Of a DNA stretch of 64,000 bases, positions 44,786-55,207 are shown piece after piece. The notes beneath the pieces were generated by a model that saw only the letters and a list, made by a program, of their open reading frames with translations, made no database searches and had not been told where the DNA came from. Position 1 is the first letter of the stretch. Each line of letters opens with the position of its first letter. Origin of the DNA: Pseudomonas guariconensis (GTDB taxonomy: Bacteria > Pseudomonadota > Gammaproteobacteria > Pseudomonadales > Pseudomonadaceae); NCBI RefSeq assembly GCF_015680235.1, contig NZ_JADLJL010000016.1:1-64000 (forward strand), given 5' to 3'. A program made the translations under genes and the position numbers.

Positions 44786-45436
44786 CTATCTATCCAGCAG
44801 GGACACCATCTCCCGATAACCACGCTGGCGCGCATGTTCCAGCGCCGTCACGCCATCCTTGTCGGCGATCGTCGGGTCCGCTCCGGCCGCCAGCAGACGA
44901 CGCACGATCTCCACATGACGTGGTCCGCCGTCGCCGAGAATCACCGCTTCGAGCAGGGCGGTCCAGTGCAGCCGGTTGAGGTGGTCCACGTCGACACCGG
45001 CATCGATCAGCATCTGCACGGTCTCGACATGCCCGCGCTCGGCAGCGGGAATCAATGCCGTGCCGCCGTAGCGGTTGGTGCTCTTGAGGTCGGCCCCGTG
45101 ATCCAGGGTCAGGCGCAGGATGTCGTTCAGGCCGCGGGCACCGGCATACAGGTAAGGGCTGTCCTGGATGTGGTCCTTGGCGTTGACGTCGGCACCGGCC
45201 TCGATCAGTACCTTTGCCGCCTCCACACGGTTGGCGTGGGTGGCGACCAAAAGGGCCGTGCGGTCCTGGCTGTCGCGGGCATCCACGGCGGCCCCTTGGT
45301 CGAGCAATTGGCGTACAGCGGTGGCATCGCCACGTTGGGCGGCATCGAGCAATCGGATATCCATGGCAGAGGTCTCGGCGTGGACGGCAAAGCTGGTGAA
45401 CAAGGCGAACAGTGCAGTGGCGAATGGCAAGCGCAT
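44786..45436 (-). CDS. Exported ankyrin-repeat protein
   Basis: A 216-residue protein with a signal peptide (residues 1-20, ending VHAE) and about five ankyrin repeats, such as DAAQRGDATAVRQLLDQGAAVDARD, VEAAKVLIEAGADVNAKD and VETVQMLIDAGVDVDHLN. It is predicted to be periplasmic. Ankyrin proteins of this size often pair with catalase in pseudomonads (AnkB), but there is no catalase gene here. The ATG at 45436 starts a normal signal peptide. Confidence 0.88.
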   Translation of the reverse strand: MRLPFATALFALFTSFAVHAETSAMDIRLLDAAQRGDATAVRQLLDQGAAVDARDSQDRTALLVATHANRVEAAKVLIEAGADVNAKDHIQDSPYLYAGARGLNDILRLTLDHGADLKSTNRYGGTALIPAAERGHVETVQMLIDAGVDVDHLNRLHWTALLEAVILGDGGPRHVEIVRRLLAAGADPTIADKDGVTALEHARQRGYREMVSLLDR

Positions 45437-45618
45437 GGGCTGGGCTCCTGATTGACCGGCTTTCATCCTAGGAAAACCACCTACAGGCTTGGAAGTTAAT
45501 TATCCGCATGGCATGCAGTGCATTTGTTGATGCGAGTCGTTTTGCGGTTTTTTACGCAGGCTCGACTAAAATCGCTGTTTTTGGCATGCATTGCCCATCG
45601 GATTACAGGACGTCACGC

Positions 45619-47427
45619 TTGAAAAGGCCTTCGCACACACTGTTGCTTATCCTCTGCGGCTTCCTGGCCCTGACCGGTTGCGGCTTGGGCGGACGGGCAG
45701 GGCAGCCCTCCCTGCCACCTGCACCGGAACTTGCATCCGGCTATCGCGCAGGCCTGGTACCTACGTATGCCAGCCGCCATATGGCGGCGGCGGCCAACCC
45801 GCTGGCCAGCGAGGCGGGGCGGGCCATGTTGCGGGCCGGTGGCAGCGCCATCGATGCGGCCATCGCCATGCAGGCGGTACTCACCCTGGTCGAGCCGCAG
45901 TCCAGCGGTATCGGCGGCGGGGCGTTCATCCTGTATTGGGATGGCCGGCACGTGCAGGCTTTCGATGGTCGCGAAAGCGCCCCGGGTGGTGTTACTCCAA
46001 ACCTGTTCCTCAAGCCCAACGGCAAACCAATGGGCTTCAGAGAGGCCCAGATCGGCGGGCGTTCGGTCGCAGTGCCGGGTGTGCTGCGAGCATTGAAGCT
46101 AGCCCATGAGCAGCATGGCCGGTTGCCGTGGCGCGACCTGTTCGCGCCGGCCATCGAGCTGGCACGAACGGGCTTTCCGGTTTCCAGCCGCCTGCATGCA
46201 TTGCTGGCCTCCGATGCCTTCATTGCCGATTCGCCGAGCATGGCCCGGTATTTTCTTGATGCCCAGGGCAAGCCACTGGCAGTCGGCGCGCTGCTGAAGA
46301 ACCCCGAGCTTGCCCATACACTGGAACTGATCGCAGCCCAGGGGCCTGATGGGTTCTACACCGGGGAGATCGCAGAGGCGATGGTGGCGGCTGTGCGTGA
46401 TCACGCCAATCCCGGCTACCTGTCGCTCGAAGATCTGCGGCAATACCAAGCCAAATCGCGTACTGCCTTATGCGGCCCGTACAAAGCCTGGCGTATCTGC
46501 GGCATGCCGCCGCCGTCTTCCGGCGCGGTCGCCGTGCTGCAGACCCTCGGCATCCTCGAAGCAGTGCAAACGGCGACGCCTCGGCTGGACCTTGCAAACA
46601 TGCCGCCCGTGCCGGTGCCCTCGGTGGCGGGGCTGGAGCCGACCCCCATGGCGGTTCACCTGATTGCCGAGGCAGAGCGTCTGGCCTACGCCGACCGCGC
46701 CCAATACCTGGGCGACAGCGACTATGTTCCGGTCAATACCCAGGGCCTGCTCGACAAGGCCTACCTGGCCAAGCGCGCCAGGTTGATCGGGGCGCAGAGC
46801 ATGAAGCACGCATCGGCCGGTTCTCCGCCTGGCGTGGACCTGTCGCTGGCCCCGGATCGCTCGCCGTTGCGAATCGCCACGTCCCATGTTTCGGCCGTCG
46901 ACGAGCAGGGTGGGGCCATCGCCATGACCACCTCGGTGGAAGCCGCGTTCGGCTCGCATCTGTTCGTCAAGGGGTTCGTTCTGAACAACCACCTTACCGA
47001 CTTCTCCTTTGTGCCGAGCGAAGGTGGCAGGTTGGTCGCTAATCGCGTCGAGCCGGGCAAGCGGCCATTGTCGTCCATGTCGCCAACCTTGGTGTTTTCC
47101 CGTCAGAGCGGTGAGCTGGTGGCCAGCCTCGGCTCGCCCGGTGGTTCGCAGATCATCGGTTACGTGAACAAGGCATTGATCGGCCTGCTGGATTGGCAGC
47201 TCGACCCCCAGCAAGCCATCAACCTGCCCAATTTCGGCAGCCGCAACCTGGGCACCGAGGTAGAGGCCGGGTTGGTCAGCCCCGGGTTGGTGCACGAACT
47301 CGAGCTCCGCGGGCACGACGTTACGCCCATGACGATGACCAGCGGCACCCAGGTCATCCTACGCACGGTCGATGGCTGGTCGGCCGGCGCCGACCCGCGT
47401 CGCGAAGGGGTGGCGCTGGGCGACTGA
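45619..47427 (+). CDS. ggt: Gamma-glutamyltransferase, lipoprotein type
   Basis: This Ntn-hydrolase cleaves gamma-glutamyl bonds, as in glutathione. The 602-residue precursor (from the TTG at 45619) starts MKRPSHTLLLILCGFLALTGC, a 21-residue lipoprotein signal with the lipidated Cys last. Large-subunit motifs are present (SEAGRAMLRAGGSAIDAAIAMQ, SSGIGGGAFILYWDG, FDGRESAP). Autocleavage should occur before Thr421 (ATSHVSAVD), and SPGGSQIIGYV is the small-subunit glycine loop. TTG was preferred to an ATG at 45586 because it gives an ideal signal peptide with AGGACG upstream. It has only limited similarity to classical Ggt in the small-subunit nucleophile motif. Confidence 0.88.
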   Translation: MKRPSHTLLLILCGFLALTGCGLGGRAGQPSLPPAPELASGYRAGLVPTYASRHMAAAANPLASEAGRAMLRAGGSAIDAAIAMQAVLTLVEPQSSGIGGGAFILYWDGRHVQAFDGRESAPGGVTPNLFLKPNGKPMGFREAQIGGRSVAVPGVLRALKLAHEQHGRLPWRDLFAPAIELARTGFPVSSRLHALLASDAFIADSPSMARYFLDAQGKPLAVGALLKNPELAHTLELIAAQGPDGFYTGEIAEAMVAAVRDHANPGYLSLEDLRQYQAKSRTALCGPYKAWRICGMPPPSSGAVAVLQTLGILEAVQTATPRLDLANMPPVPVPSVAGLEPTPMAVHLIAEAERLAYADRAQYLGDSDYVPVNTQGLLDKAYLAKRARLIGAQSMKHASAGSPPGVDLSLAPDRSPLRIATSHVSAVDEQGGAIAMTTSVEAAFGSHLFVKGFVLNNHLTDFSFVPSEGGRLVANRVEPGKRPLSSMSPTLVFSRQSGELVASLGSPGGSQIIGYVNKALIGLLDWQLDPQQAINLPNFGSRNLGTEVEAGLVSPGLVHELELRGHDVTPMTMTSGTQVILRTVDGWSAGADPRREGVALGD

Positions 47428-47502
47428 TCCTTTGGGCGCTGTTGCCCGCCATGGGTAGGCGTGCTAGAAATCGGGCCTGTCATTCATAAGTTGAATAGCT
47501 CT

Positions 47503-48384
47503 ATGTCTATCAGCGTTAAATCGAATAGGGCTCTGTTCGACCTGGACCTGTTGCGTGCCATTGTCGTGGTGGCCGACTGCGGCAGTTTCACCACCGCCGC
47601 GGCACGCCTGCACTCGACTCAGTCCACCATCAGCCAGAAAGTGCGTCGGCTAGAAGACATGGTCGGCCATCGCCTGTTGGTGCGAGGTAACCGCGATGTG
47701 CTGCCCACCGATGCGGGGCAGACACTGCTCGGCTATGCCCGCCACATGCTCGCGCTCAATGACCAGATGCTCGAAGCCCTGGCTGGCGCCATGGTGGGCG
47801 TGACGGTGCGCCTAGGCGTCCCCGAGGACTTCGTGGGTGGGCGCACCACCAATGCCTTGTCGGCATTCAGCCGACGCCATCCTGAGGTCAAGCTGGAAGT
47901 GACCAGCGGGCTGTGCCGCGACCTCAGCCAGGCCTACGACAACGGTGAGCTGGACCTGGTGCTGCTCAAGCAGCGCCGCAACGCTCGCGAGGGCGTGGCC
48001 TGCTGGCCGGAACGCCTGCAGTGGATCGACAGCGTGCGGACCCCGGCCTTCGAGCTGGACCCTATTCCCTTGGTGACGTTCCCACCCCGGGGGCTGTACC
48101 GGGACGACATGATCACTGCCATCGAGGGGATGGGCCGGCGATGGCGCATCAGTTTCACCAGCTCCAGCCTGAGCGGGATACAGGCTGCAGTGGCCGATGG
48201 CATGGGCATCAGCCTGCTGCCGCCGCGCGCGGCGACGGCCGAGCACAGGGTGTTGGGAGCAGGGCAAGGGCTGCCGGAAGTGGACAGCTACGAGATCGTG
48301 GTCGTACACCGGCCCACGGCGGATGCCATGGTGCGGGCATTGGGTGACGTACTGACGGAGCTTCTCGCGGCCCATGAAATCTGA
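47503..48384 (+). CDS. LysR-type transcriptional regulator
   Basis: A 293-residue LysR protein. HTH: LFDLDLLRAIVVVADCGSFTTAAARLHSTQSTISQKVRRLE. The effector domain follows (VTVRLGVPEDFVGGRTTNALSAFSRRHPEVKLEV). It lies 75 bases after ggt in the same direction and before a transporter gene. The ATG at 47503 was chosen over a GTG at 47461. The target is unknown. The transporter downstream or ggt are candidates. Confidence 0.88.
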   Translation: MSISVKSNRALFDLDLLRAIVVVADCGSFTTAAARLHSTQSTISQKVRRLEDMVGHRLLVRGNRDVLPTDAGQTLLGYARHMLALNDQMLEALAGAMVGVTVRLGVPEDFVGGRTTNALSAFSRRHPEVKLEVTSGLCRDLSQAYDNGELDLVLLKQRRNAREGVACWPERLQWIDSVRTPAFELDPIPLVTFPPRGLYRDDMITAIEGMGRRWRISFTSSSLSGIQAAVADGMGISLLPPRAATAEHRVLGAGQGLPEVDSYEIVVVHRPTADAMVRALGDVLTELLAAHEI

Positions 48385-48386
48385 AG

Positions 48387-48581
48387 GTGCAACTTTCTGT
48401 GTTCATTGGGTGGTGCTTTTTAAGGCAATTCTTACACAAAAGGTGCAACCGCTCCTCGGTCAGGGCTATGCAAGTGCAACCTGATCGGCGCACAATCGCG
48501 CCCCTCTTTTTCGGTTGAGGTGCGCGAAGCCCCGTGTTTCGCCACTCTCAGCCTGTTGCAGTCTTGCGAGTGGAGTTGCAC
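48387..48581. promoter_or_regulatory. Repeated GTGCAAC motif before the transporter gene
   Basis: GTGCAAC occurs at 48387-48393, 48443-48449 and 48474-48480, with an inverted copy GTTGCAC at 48575-48581, six bases before the transporter ATG. The first two copies share AGGTGCAAC. Such spaced copies within 200 bases suggest binding sites for a regulator. Confidence 0.5.
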
Positions 48582-48586
48582 CCGGA

Positions 48587-49876
48587 ATGAATGAGCAGGC
48601 CCCAAGCGTCGAACAGCGCTTCGAAGAATCGACCCCCGCCACCCTTGGCAGCTGGTCACGACAAGATACCACCTGGATGCTGGGCCTGTTCGGCACGGCG
48701 ATCGGTGCAGGGACCTTGTTCCTGCCGATCAATGCCGGCCTCGGCGGTTTCTGGCCGCTGCTGATCCTGGCCGTGCTGGCCTTCCCGATGACCTACTACG
48801 CCCACCGTGGCCTGACCCGCTTCGTTCTTTCCGGGCGCAGTGGCGACATCACCGAAGTGGTGGAAGAACACTTCGGGCTCAAGGCCGGCGCCTTGATCAC
48901 CGTACTGTACTTCTTCGCCATCTTCCCCATCCTGCTGATCTACAGTGTGGCCCTGACCAATACGGTCAGCAGCTTCATGGAGCACCAACTGCACATGACC
49001 CCGCCGCCGCGGGCGATCCTGTCGTTCGTGTTGATCCTGGGCCTGTTGGCGATCGTGCGCTGCGGCGAGCAGGCCACGGTCAAGGTCATGAGCCTGCTGG
49101 TGTACCCGTTCATCGTCGCCCTGGCGTTGCTGGCCCTGTACCTGGTACCCCACTGGAACGGCGGCATCCTGGACAGCGCCACCGTGCTGCCGACCGGCTC
49201 GGCTTTCCTGCATACCCTGTGGCTGGCGATCCCGGTGATGGTGTTCTCCTTCAACCACTCGCCGATCATCTCGGCCTTCGCGGTCGACCAGAAGCGCCGC
49301 TACGGCGAACATGCCGACCAGCGCAGCGGTCAGATTCTGGCCCGTGCCCACCTGCTGATGGTGGCCATGGTGCTGTTCTTCGTCTTCAGTTGCGTGCTGA
49401 CCCTCAGCAGCGCTCAGCTGGCCGAGGCCAAGGCGCAGAACCTGTCGATCCTGTCGTACCTGGCCAACCACTTCAGCAACCCGACCATTGCCTTTGCGGC
49501 ACCGGTGATCGCCTTCATCGCCATTGCCAAGTCGTTCCTGGGCCACTACATCGGTGCCAGCGAGGGCCTCAAGGGCATCATCGCCAAGGCTGGTCTGCGC
49601 CCCGGTGCCAAGGCCCTGGATCGCATGGTCGCCGCGCTGATGCTGGTGGTGTGCTGGATCGTCGCCACGCTCAACCCTAGCATCCTGGGCATGATCGAGT
49701 CCCTGGGTGGGCCGATCATCGCAGCGCTGCTGTTCCTGATGCCGATGTACGCTATCCGCCGTGTGCCTTCGATGCGCAAGTACAGCGGCGCGATGTCCAA
49801 CGTCTTCGTCGTGGTGCTTGGCCTGATCGCCATGTCTTCGGTGGTCTATTCGGTGGTCAGCAGCCTGTTGGGCTGA
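48587..49876 (+). CDS. HAAAP-family serine/threonine transporter
   Basis: A 429-residue inner-membrane transporter with about 11 helices of the SdaC/TdcC/DlsT group. The start WMLGLFGTAIGAGTLFLPINAGLGG is the conserved helix 1. VFSFNHSPIISAFAVDQKRRYG and IAFIAIAKSFLGHYIGASEG are further signatures. It would import L-serine or L-threonine with protons. No serine dehydratase gene is adjacent. The ATG at 48587 has TGGAG 11 bases upstream. A terminator follows the gene. Confidence 0.9.
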   Translation: MNEQAPSVEQRFEESTPATLGSWSRQDTTWMLGLFGTAIGAGTLFLPINAGLGGFWPLLILAVLAFPMTYYAHRGLTRFVLSGRSGDITEVVEEHFGLKAGALITVLYFFAIFPILLIYSVALTNTVSSFMEHQLHMTPPPRAILSFVLILGLLAIVRCGEQATVKVMSLLVYPFIVALALLALYLVPHWNGGILDSATVLPTGSAFLHTLWLAIPVMVFSFNHSPIISAFAVDQKRRYGEHADQRSGQILARAHLLMVAMVLFFVFSCVLTLSSAQLAEAKAQNLSILSYLANHFSNPTIAFAAPVIAFIAIAKSFLGHYIGASEGLKGIIAKAGLRPGAKALDRMVAALMLVVCWIVATLNPSILGMIESLGGPIIAALLFLMPMYAIRRVPSMRKYSGAMSNVFVVVLGLIAMSSVVYSVVSSLLG

Positions 49877-49886
49877 CCTTGCGAAT

Positions 49887-49928
49887 AAAAATACCCAGGC
49901 AGTTTGTTGCTGTCTGGGTATTTTTTTG
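49887..49928 (+). terminator. Rho-independent terminator after the serine transporter
   Basis: A near-perfect stem ATACCCAGGCAG / CTGTCTGGGTAT followed by seven T's and preceded by a run of A's, so it may work in both directions. Confidence 0.9.
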
Positions 49929-50036
49929 TCCACAAAAAAATCCAGGAAATAGAACGATTTAACTTTTCCGATAGGCACCTGCGCGCCTTCATGCTTAACT
50001 CAGGCTCCTTTTCAAACCCCGTATAAGGATTTCGTC

Positions 50037-50537
50037 ATGGCTCAAGTGACCCTCAAAGGCAACCCAGTTCAGGTCAACGGCAACCTGCCACAGGCGGGCG
50101 CCCAGGCACCGGCTTTTTCCCTGGTGGGTGATGGCCTGGCCGACAAGTCGCTGAAGGACTACGCCGGCAAGCGCAAGGTGCTGAACATTTTCCCAAGCGT
50201 CGACACCCCGACCTGCGCAACTTCCGTGCGCAAGTTCAATGCCCAGGCCAACGATCTGGCCAACACCGTCGTGCTGTGCATCTCCGCCGACCTGCCGTTC
50301 GCCCAGGCCCGCTTCTGCGGTGCCGAAGGCCTGGAAAACGTGCAGAACCTGTCGACCCTGCGTGGTCGTGAGTTCCTGGAGAACTATGGCGTGGCCATCG
50401 CCGACGGCCCGCTGGCTGGCCTGGCCGCCCGTGCGGTGGTGGTGCTGGACGAGAACGACAAGGTCCTGCACAGCGAGCTGGTTGGCGAAATCGCCGACGA
50501 GCCGAACTACGACGCGGCGCTGGCTGCCCTGAAGTAA
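50037..50537 (+). CDS. tpx: Thiol peroxidase (atypical 2-Cys peroxiredoxin)
   Basis: Tpx reduces hydroperoxides using thioredoxin. The 166-residue product has the peroxidatic Cys60 in [15 protein letters not shown] and the resolving Cys94 in [10 protein letters not shown]. Length and both motifs equal family standards. It is a single-gene unit between two terminators, with TAAGGA 8 bases before the ATG at 50037. Confidence 0.96.
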   Translation: MAQVTLKGNPVQVNGNLPQAGAQAPAFSLVGDGLADKSLKDYAGKRKVLNIFPSVDTPTCATSVRKFNAQANDLANTVVLCISADLPFAQARFCGAEGLENVQNLSTLRGREFLENYGVAIADGPLAGLAARAVVVLDENDKVLHSELVGEIADEPNYDAALAALK

Positions 50538-50661
50538 GCGCAGCAGGGGCGCTTCGCGCCCCATCGTTGATTCCGCGGGGAAGCTCAGCCCATCAGGCCG
50601 TTCCCACGGGGGCAGCCCGAAGGCTGGGTTGCTCTCGCAGGGCTCTACGCATTCAAAACAG

Positions 50662-50691
50662 ACGGCCTGGAACGATTTCCAGGCCGTTTTC
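50662..50691 (+). terminator. Rho-independent terminator after tpx
   Basis: A perfect 11-base stem ACGGCCTGGAA / TTCCAGGCCGT with a 4-base loop, followed by TTTTCATTT. It lies 125 bases beyond tpx and before the mux promoter. Confidence 0.85.
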
Positions 50692-50822
50692 ATTTAAAGT
50701 TCAGCATCTTGGCAACGTAAGGCGAAGGTAAATGCCTGGTAAAGGTTCTTTGCTAACACCGAGTCAGTGCTTATCGTTCAATCTCCCCAAGTCGTTATCT
50801 CCGAACAAGGTTCGTTCAACCC

Positions 50823-52112
50823 ATGCAAGCTTCCGTCTCTCGTTCCCCTCGTCGCTGGCTCTTCGGCCTGCTGATCCTGCTGCTGGTGGCCTTGCTGGCC
50901 TGGTGGCTGTGGCCCGCGACGCCGACCCATCAGGCGCAGCCCAGCGGCCGCCCGGGGAAAGGCATGGGCATGGGGATGGGCGGGCGCCCAGGCTTCGGTG
51001 CCTCCAGCGACCCGGTGCCGGTGCGTGTGGAGCCGGTTCAGGTCGGTGACTTCCCGCTGTACTACAAGGCCCTAGGCACCGTTACCGCGACCAATACCGT
51101 CAATGTGCGCAGCCGCGTGGCCGGAGAGCTGGTCAAGATCCACTTCAAGGAGGGCCAACAGGTCAAGGCCGGCGAGCTGCTCGCCGAGATCGACCCGCGC
51201 CCGTACCGCATCGCGTTGCAGCAGGCCGAAGGCACCTTGGCGCAGAACCAGGCCCAGTTGAAGAACGCCCAGGTCGACCTGGCGCGCTACAAGGGCCTGT
51301 ATGCCGAAGATAGCATCGCCAAACAGACACTCGACACCGCCGAGGCCCAGGTCGCGCAGTTCCAGGGGTTGGTCAAGACCAACCAGGCCGCGGTCGCCGA
51401 CGCCCGCCTGAACCTGGACTTCACCCAGATCCGTGCTCCGATCAGCGGCCGTGTAGGCCTGCGCCAGCTTGACCTGGGCAATTTGGTGGCGGCCAACGAC
51501 ACCACCGCCCTGGTGGTCATTACGCAGACCGAGCCGATCAGCGTAGCCTTCACCCTGCCGGAAACCGAACTCTCCACGGTGCTCGCGCGCTACCGCAGCG
51601 GTGCCAGCCTGCCGGTCGAAGCGTGGGATCGTGGGGATAGCAAATTGCAGTCCACCGGTGTGCTGGGCAGTCTCGACAACCAGATCGATACCACCACCGG
51701 CACCCTGAAGTTCAAGGCCAGGTTCGATAACCAGGACCAGGCGCTGTTCCCCAACCAGTTCGTCAATGTGCGCCTGCTGGCCGATACGCTCAAGCAGGTG
51801 GTGCTGGCCCCGGCCGCGGCGATCCAGTTCGGCAACGACGGCACCTTCGCCTACGTGGTGAATGCCGAAAGCAAAGTCAATATCCGTAAGGTCAAGGTCG
51901 GCGCCAGCGACGGTGAGCAGAGCGTGATCCTCGATGGCCTGGCCGCAGGCGATCGATTGGTGCTCGAAGGCACCGACCGCCTGCGCGAGGGCAGCAAGGT
52001 CGAAGTGGTGGAGGACAGCTCCCAAGTGCCGACCACCCCCGGCCAACACCTGCAGGGCCAGGATGCCAAGGGCTCGGCCCAGGCCGGTGAATCGGGCAAG
52101 GCGGGCGCATGA
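50823..52112 (+). CDS. muxA: MuxA/MdtA RND adaptor
   Basis: A 429-residue periplasmic membrane-fusion protein. The N-terminal membrane anchor ([18 protein letters not shown]) is followed by a glycine/methionine-rich linker, the lipoyl half [22 protein letters not shown], a helical hairpin, the second half [18 protein letters not shown] and a beta barrel. It joins the two RND pumps MuxB and MuxC to OpmB. It is the first gene of the four-gene operon and overlaps muxB by 4 bases (ATGA). The promoter lies after the tpx terminator. Confidence 0.93.
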   Translation: MQASVSRSPRRWLFGLLILLLVALLAWWLWPATPTHQAQPSGRPGKGMGMGMGGRPGFGASSDPVPVRVEPVQVGDFPLYYKALGTVTATNTVNVRSRVAGELVKIHFKEGQQVKAGELLAEIDPRPYRIALQQAEGTLAQNQAQLKNAQVDLARYKGLYAEDSIAKQTLDTAEAQVAQFQGLVKTNQAAVADARLNLDFTQIRAPISGRVGLRQLDLGNLVAANDTTALVVITQTEPISVAFTLPETELSTVLARYRSGASLPVEAWDRGDSKLQSTGVLGSLDNQIDTTTGTLKFKARFDNQDQALFPNQFVNVRLLADTLKQVVLAPAAAIQFGNDGTFAYVVNAESKVNIRKVKVGASDGEQSVILDGLAAGDRLVLEGTDRLREGSKVEVVEDSSQVPTTPGQHLQGQDAKGSAQAGESGKAGA

Positions 52113-55100
52113 ACCTCTCGCGCCTGTTCATCCTGCGGCCGGTCGCCACCACGCTGAGCATGCTGGCCATCGTCCTGGCCGGCCTGATCGCCTACAAGCT
52201 GCTGCCGGTCTCAGCGCTACCCCAGGTGGACTACCCGACCATCCGCGTCATGACCCTGTACCCCGGTGCCAGCCCACAGGTCATGACCAGCGCGGTCACC
52301 GCGCCGCTGGAACGCCAGTTCGGCCAGATGCCCGGCCTGACCCAGATGGCCTCGACCAGCTCCGGCGGCGCATCGGTACTGACCCTGCGCTTCAACCTCG
52401 ACATGAACATGGACGTCGCCGAACAGCAGGTACAAGCCGCGATCAACGCTGCCACCAACCTGCTGCCCAGCGACCTGCCGGCGCCGCCGGTGTACAACAA
52501 GGTCAATCCGGCCGACACCCCGGTGCTGACCCTGGCCATTTCTTCCAAGACCATGCCGCTGCCCAAGCTCAACGACCTGGTCGATACCCGCGTGGCGCAG
52601 AAGCTTGCGCAGATCAGCGGCGTGGGCATGGTCAGCATCGCCGGTGGCCAGCGCCAGGCGGTGCGCATCAAGGTCAACGTCGACGCCCTGGCGGCCAACG
52701 GCCTTAACCTCGAGGACGTACGCACGCTCATCGGCGCATCCAATGTCAACCAGCCCAAGGGCAACTTCGATGGCCCGACACGGGTGTCGATGCTCGATGC
52801 CAACGACCAGCTGCGTTCGCCCGAGGAATACGCCAACCTGATCCTGGCGTACAACAACGGTGCGCCTCTGCGCCTGAAGGATGTCGCCGAGATCGTCGAT
52901 GGCGCCGAGAACGAGCGCCTGGCGGCATGGGCCAACGAGAACCAGGCCGTGCTGCTGAATATCCAGCGCCAGCCTGGGGCCAACGTCATCGAAGTGGTCG
53001 ACCTGATCAAGGCCATGCTCCCGTCGATCACCGACAATCTGCCAGCTGGCCTGGACGTGATGGTCCTGACCGACCGTACCCAGACCATCCGCGCCGCGGT
53101 CAAGGACGTGCAGCACGAATTGCTGATCGCCATCGCCTTGGTGGTCATGGTCACCTTCGTCTTCCTGCGCCGTTTCAGCGCTACCATCATCCCGTCGATT
53201 GCCGTGCCGCTGTCGCTGATCGGCACCTTCGGCGTGATGTACCTGGCCGGCTTCTCGGTCAACAACCTGACCCTGATGGCCCTGACCATCGCCACCGGTT
53301 TCGTGGTCGACGACGCCATCGTCATGCTGGAGAACATCTCCCGGCACATCGAGGAGGGCGAGACGCCGATGCAGGCGGCGCTCAAGGGCGCCCGGCAGAT
53401 CGGCTTCACCTTGGTATCGCTGACGTTCTCGCTGATTGCGGTGCTGATCCCGCTGCTGTTCATGGCCGATGTGGTCGGCCGACTGTTCCGCGAGTTCGCC
53501 ATCACCCTGGCGGTGGCGATCCTGATTTCCCTGGTGGTGTCCCTGACCCTCACGCCGATGATGTGCGCACGCCTGCTCAAGCGCGAGCCCAAGGAAGAGG
53601 AGCAGGGGCGTTTCTACCGTGCCAGCGGCGCCTGGATCGACTGGCTGATCGAGCGCTATGGCCGTGGCCTGCAATGGGTGCTCAAGCATCAGCCGCTGAC
53701 CCTACTGGTCGCTGTCGCCAGCCTGGCATTGACGGTGTTTCTCTATATCATCGTGCCCAAGGGGTTCTTCCCGGTGCAGGACACCGGGGTGATCCAAGGC
53801 ATTTCCGAGGCGCCGCAATCCACCTCGTTCGCCGCCATGAGCGAGCGCCAGCAAGCCCTGAGCAAGGTGATCCTGCAGGACCCGGCGGTGCAGAGCCTGT
53901 CGTCCTACATCGGTGTGGATGGCGACAATGCCACCCTCAACAGCGGCCGCCTGCTGATCAACCTCAAGCCCCATGCCGAGCGCGATGTCACCGCCAGCGA
54001 GGTCATCGGTCGCCTGCAACCGCAACTGGACAAGCTGGTGGGCATCCGCCTGTTCATGCAGCCGGTGCAGGACCTGAGCATCGAGGACCGGGTCAGCCGC
54101 ACCCAGTACCAGTTCAGCCTGTCGTCCCCGGATGCCGACCTGCTCGCCGAATGGAGCGGCAAGCTGGTCCAGGCCCTGCAGCAACGCCCGGAGCTCCAGG
54201 ACGTGGCCAGCGACCTGCAGGACAAGGGCCTGCAGGTGTACCTGGTGATCGACCGTGACATGGCCAGCCGCCTGGGCATCAGCGTTTCGCAGATCACCAA
54301 CGCCTTGTACGACGCATTCGGCCAGCGGCAGATCTCCACCATCTACACCCAGGCCAGCCAGTACCGCGTGGTGCTGCAGTCCCAGGCGGCGTCGAGCATC
54401 GGCCCACAGGCGCTGGAGTCGATCCATGTCAAGGCCAGCGACGGCGGCCAGGTACGCCTCTCGGCGCTCGCCCGCATCGAGCAGCGCCAGGCACAGCTGG
54501 CGATTTCCCACATCGGCCAATTCCCTGCAGTGATGATGTCGTTCAACCTGGCCCATGGCGCATCCCTGGGCGAGGCGGTCAAGGTCATCGAGCAGGTGCA
54601 GCAGGAGATCGGCATGCCGCTGGGCGTGCAGACGCGCTTCCAAGGCGCCGCCGAGGCGTTCCAGGCCTCGCTGTCGAGCACCTTGCTGCTGATCCTGGCG
54701 GCGGTGGTGACCATGTACATCGTGCTGGGCGTACTCTACGAGAGCTACATCCATCCGGTGACCATCCTCTCGACATTGCCGTCGGCAGCGGTCGGCGCGT
54801 TGCTGGCCTTGCTGTTGAGCGGCAATGACCTGGGCATGATCGCCATCATCGGCATCATCCTGCTGATCGGCATCGTCAAGAAAAACGCCATCATGATGAT
54901 CGACTTCGCCCTGGAGGCCGAGCGCCACCAGGGCATGACCCCGCAGGATGCGATCTACCAGGCAGCGCTGCTGCGCTTCCGGCCGATCCTGATGACCACC
55001 CTGGCCGCGCTGTTCGGGGCTGTGCCACTGATGCTCGCCACCGGCTCCGGCGCTGAGCTACGCCAACCGCTGGGGTTGGTGATGGTCGGTGGCCTGTTGG

Positions 55101-55207
55101 TCAGCCAGGTATTGACGCTGTTCACCACGCCCGTCATCTACCTGTACTTTGACCGCCTGGCTCGCCGCTGGCGCCCAGCCACTGACGCGCAGCAGGCTGA
55201 GGCATGA
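52109..55207 (+). CDS. muxB: MuxB/MdtB RND efflux pump subunit
   Basis: A 1032-residue proton-driven RND transporter. The start [25 protein letters not shown] and the proton-relay helix [23 protein letters not shown] with paired Asp are typical. It works as a heteromultimer with MuxC, which is why two RND genes are adjacent. In P. aeruginosa the MuxABC-OpmB pump exports aminocoumarins and some beta-lactams. Start and stop overlap the neighbours by 4 bases each. Confidence 0.96.
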   Translation: MNLSRLFILRPVATTLSMLAIVLAGLIAYKLLPVSALPQVDYPTIRVMTLYPGASPQVMTSAVTAPLERQFGQMPGLTQMASTSSGGASVLTLRFNLDMNMDVAEQQVQAAINAATNLLPSDLPAPPVYNKVNPADTPVLTLAISSKTMPLPKLNDLVDTRVAQKLAQISGVGMVSIAGGQRQAVRIKVNVDALAANGLNLEDVRTLIGASNVNQPKGNFDGPTRVSMLDANDQLRSPEEYANLILAYNNGAPLRLKDVAEIVDGAENERLAAWANENQAVLLNIQRQPGANVIEVVDLIKAMLPSITDNLPAGLDVMVLTDRTQTIRAAVKDVQHELLIAIALVVMVTFVFLRRFSATIIPSIAVPLSLIGTFGVMYLAGFSVNNLTLMALTIATGFVVDDAIVMLENISRHIEEGETPMQAALKGARQIGFTLVSLTFSLIAVLIPLLFMADVVGRLFREFAITLAVAILISLVVSLTLTPMMCARLLKREPKEEEQGRFYRASGAWIDWLIERYGRGLQWVLKHQPLTLLVAVASLALTVFLYIIVPKGFFPVQDTGVIQGISEAPQSTSFAAMSERQQALSKVILQDPAVQSLSSYIGVDGDNATLNSGRLLINLKPHAERDVTASEVIGRLQPQLDKLVGIRLFMQPVQDLSIEDRVSRTQYQFSLSSPDADLLAEWSGKLVQALQQRPELQDVASDLQDKGLQVYLVIDRDMASRLGISVSQITNALYDAFGQRQISTIYTQASQYRVVLQSQAASSIGPQALESIHVKASDGGQVRLSALARIEQRQAQLAISHIGQFPAVMMSFNLAHGASLGEAVKVIEQVQQEIGMPLGVQTRFQGAAEAFQASLSSTLLLILAAVVTMYIVLGVLYESYIHPVTILSTLPSAAVGALLALLLSGNDLGMIAIIGIILLIGIVKKNAIMMIDFALEAERHQGMTPQDAIYQAALLRFRPILMTTLAALFGAVPLMLATGSGAELRQPLGLVMVGGLLVSQVLTLFTTPVIYLYFDRLARRWRPATDAQQAEA

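Noticed and set aside
52217..53689. A 490-codon minus-strand frame (and a similar one at 56278-58254)
   Set aside because: Both are shadows of the muxB and muxC genes. Their sequences are low-complexity in Gln, His and Asp.
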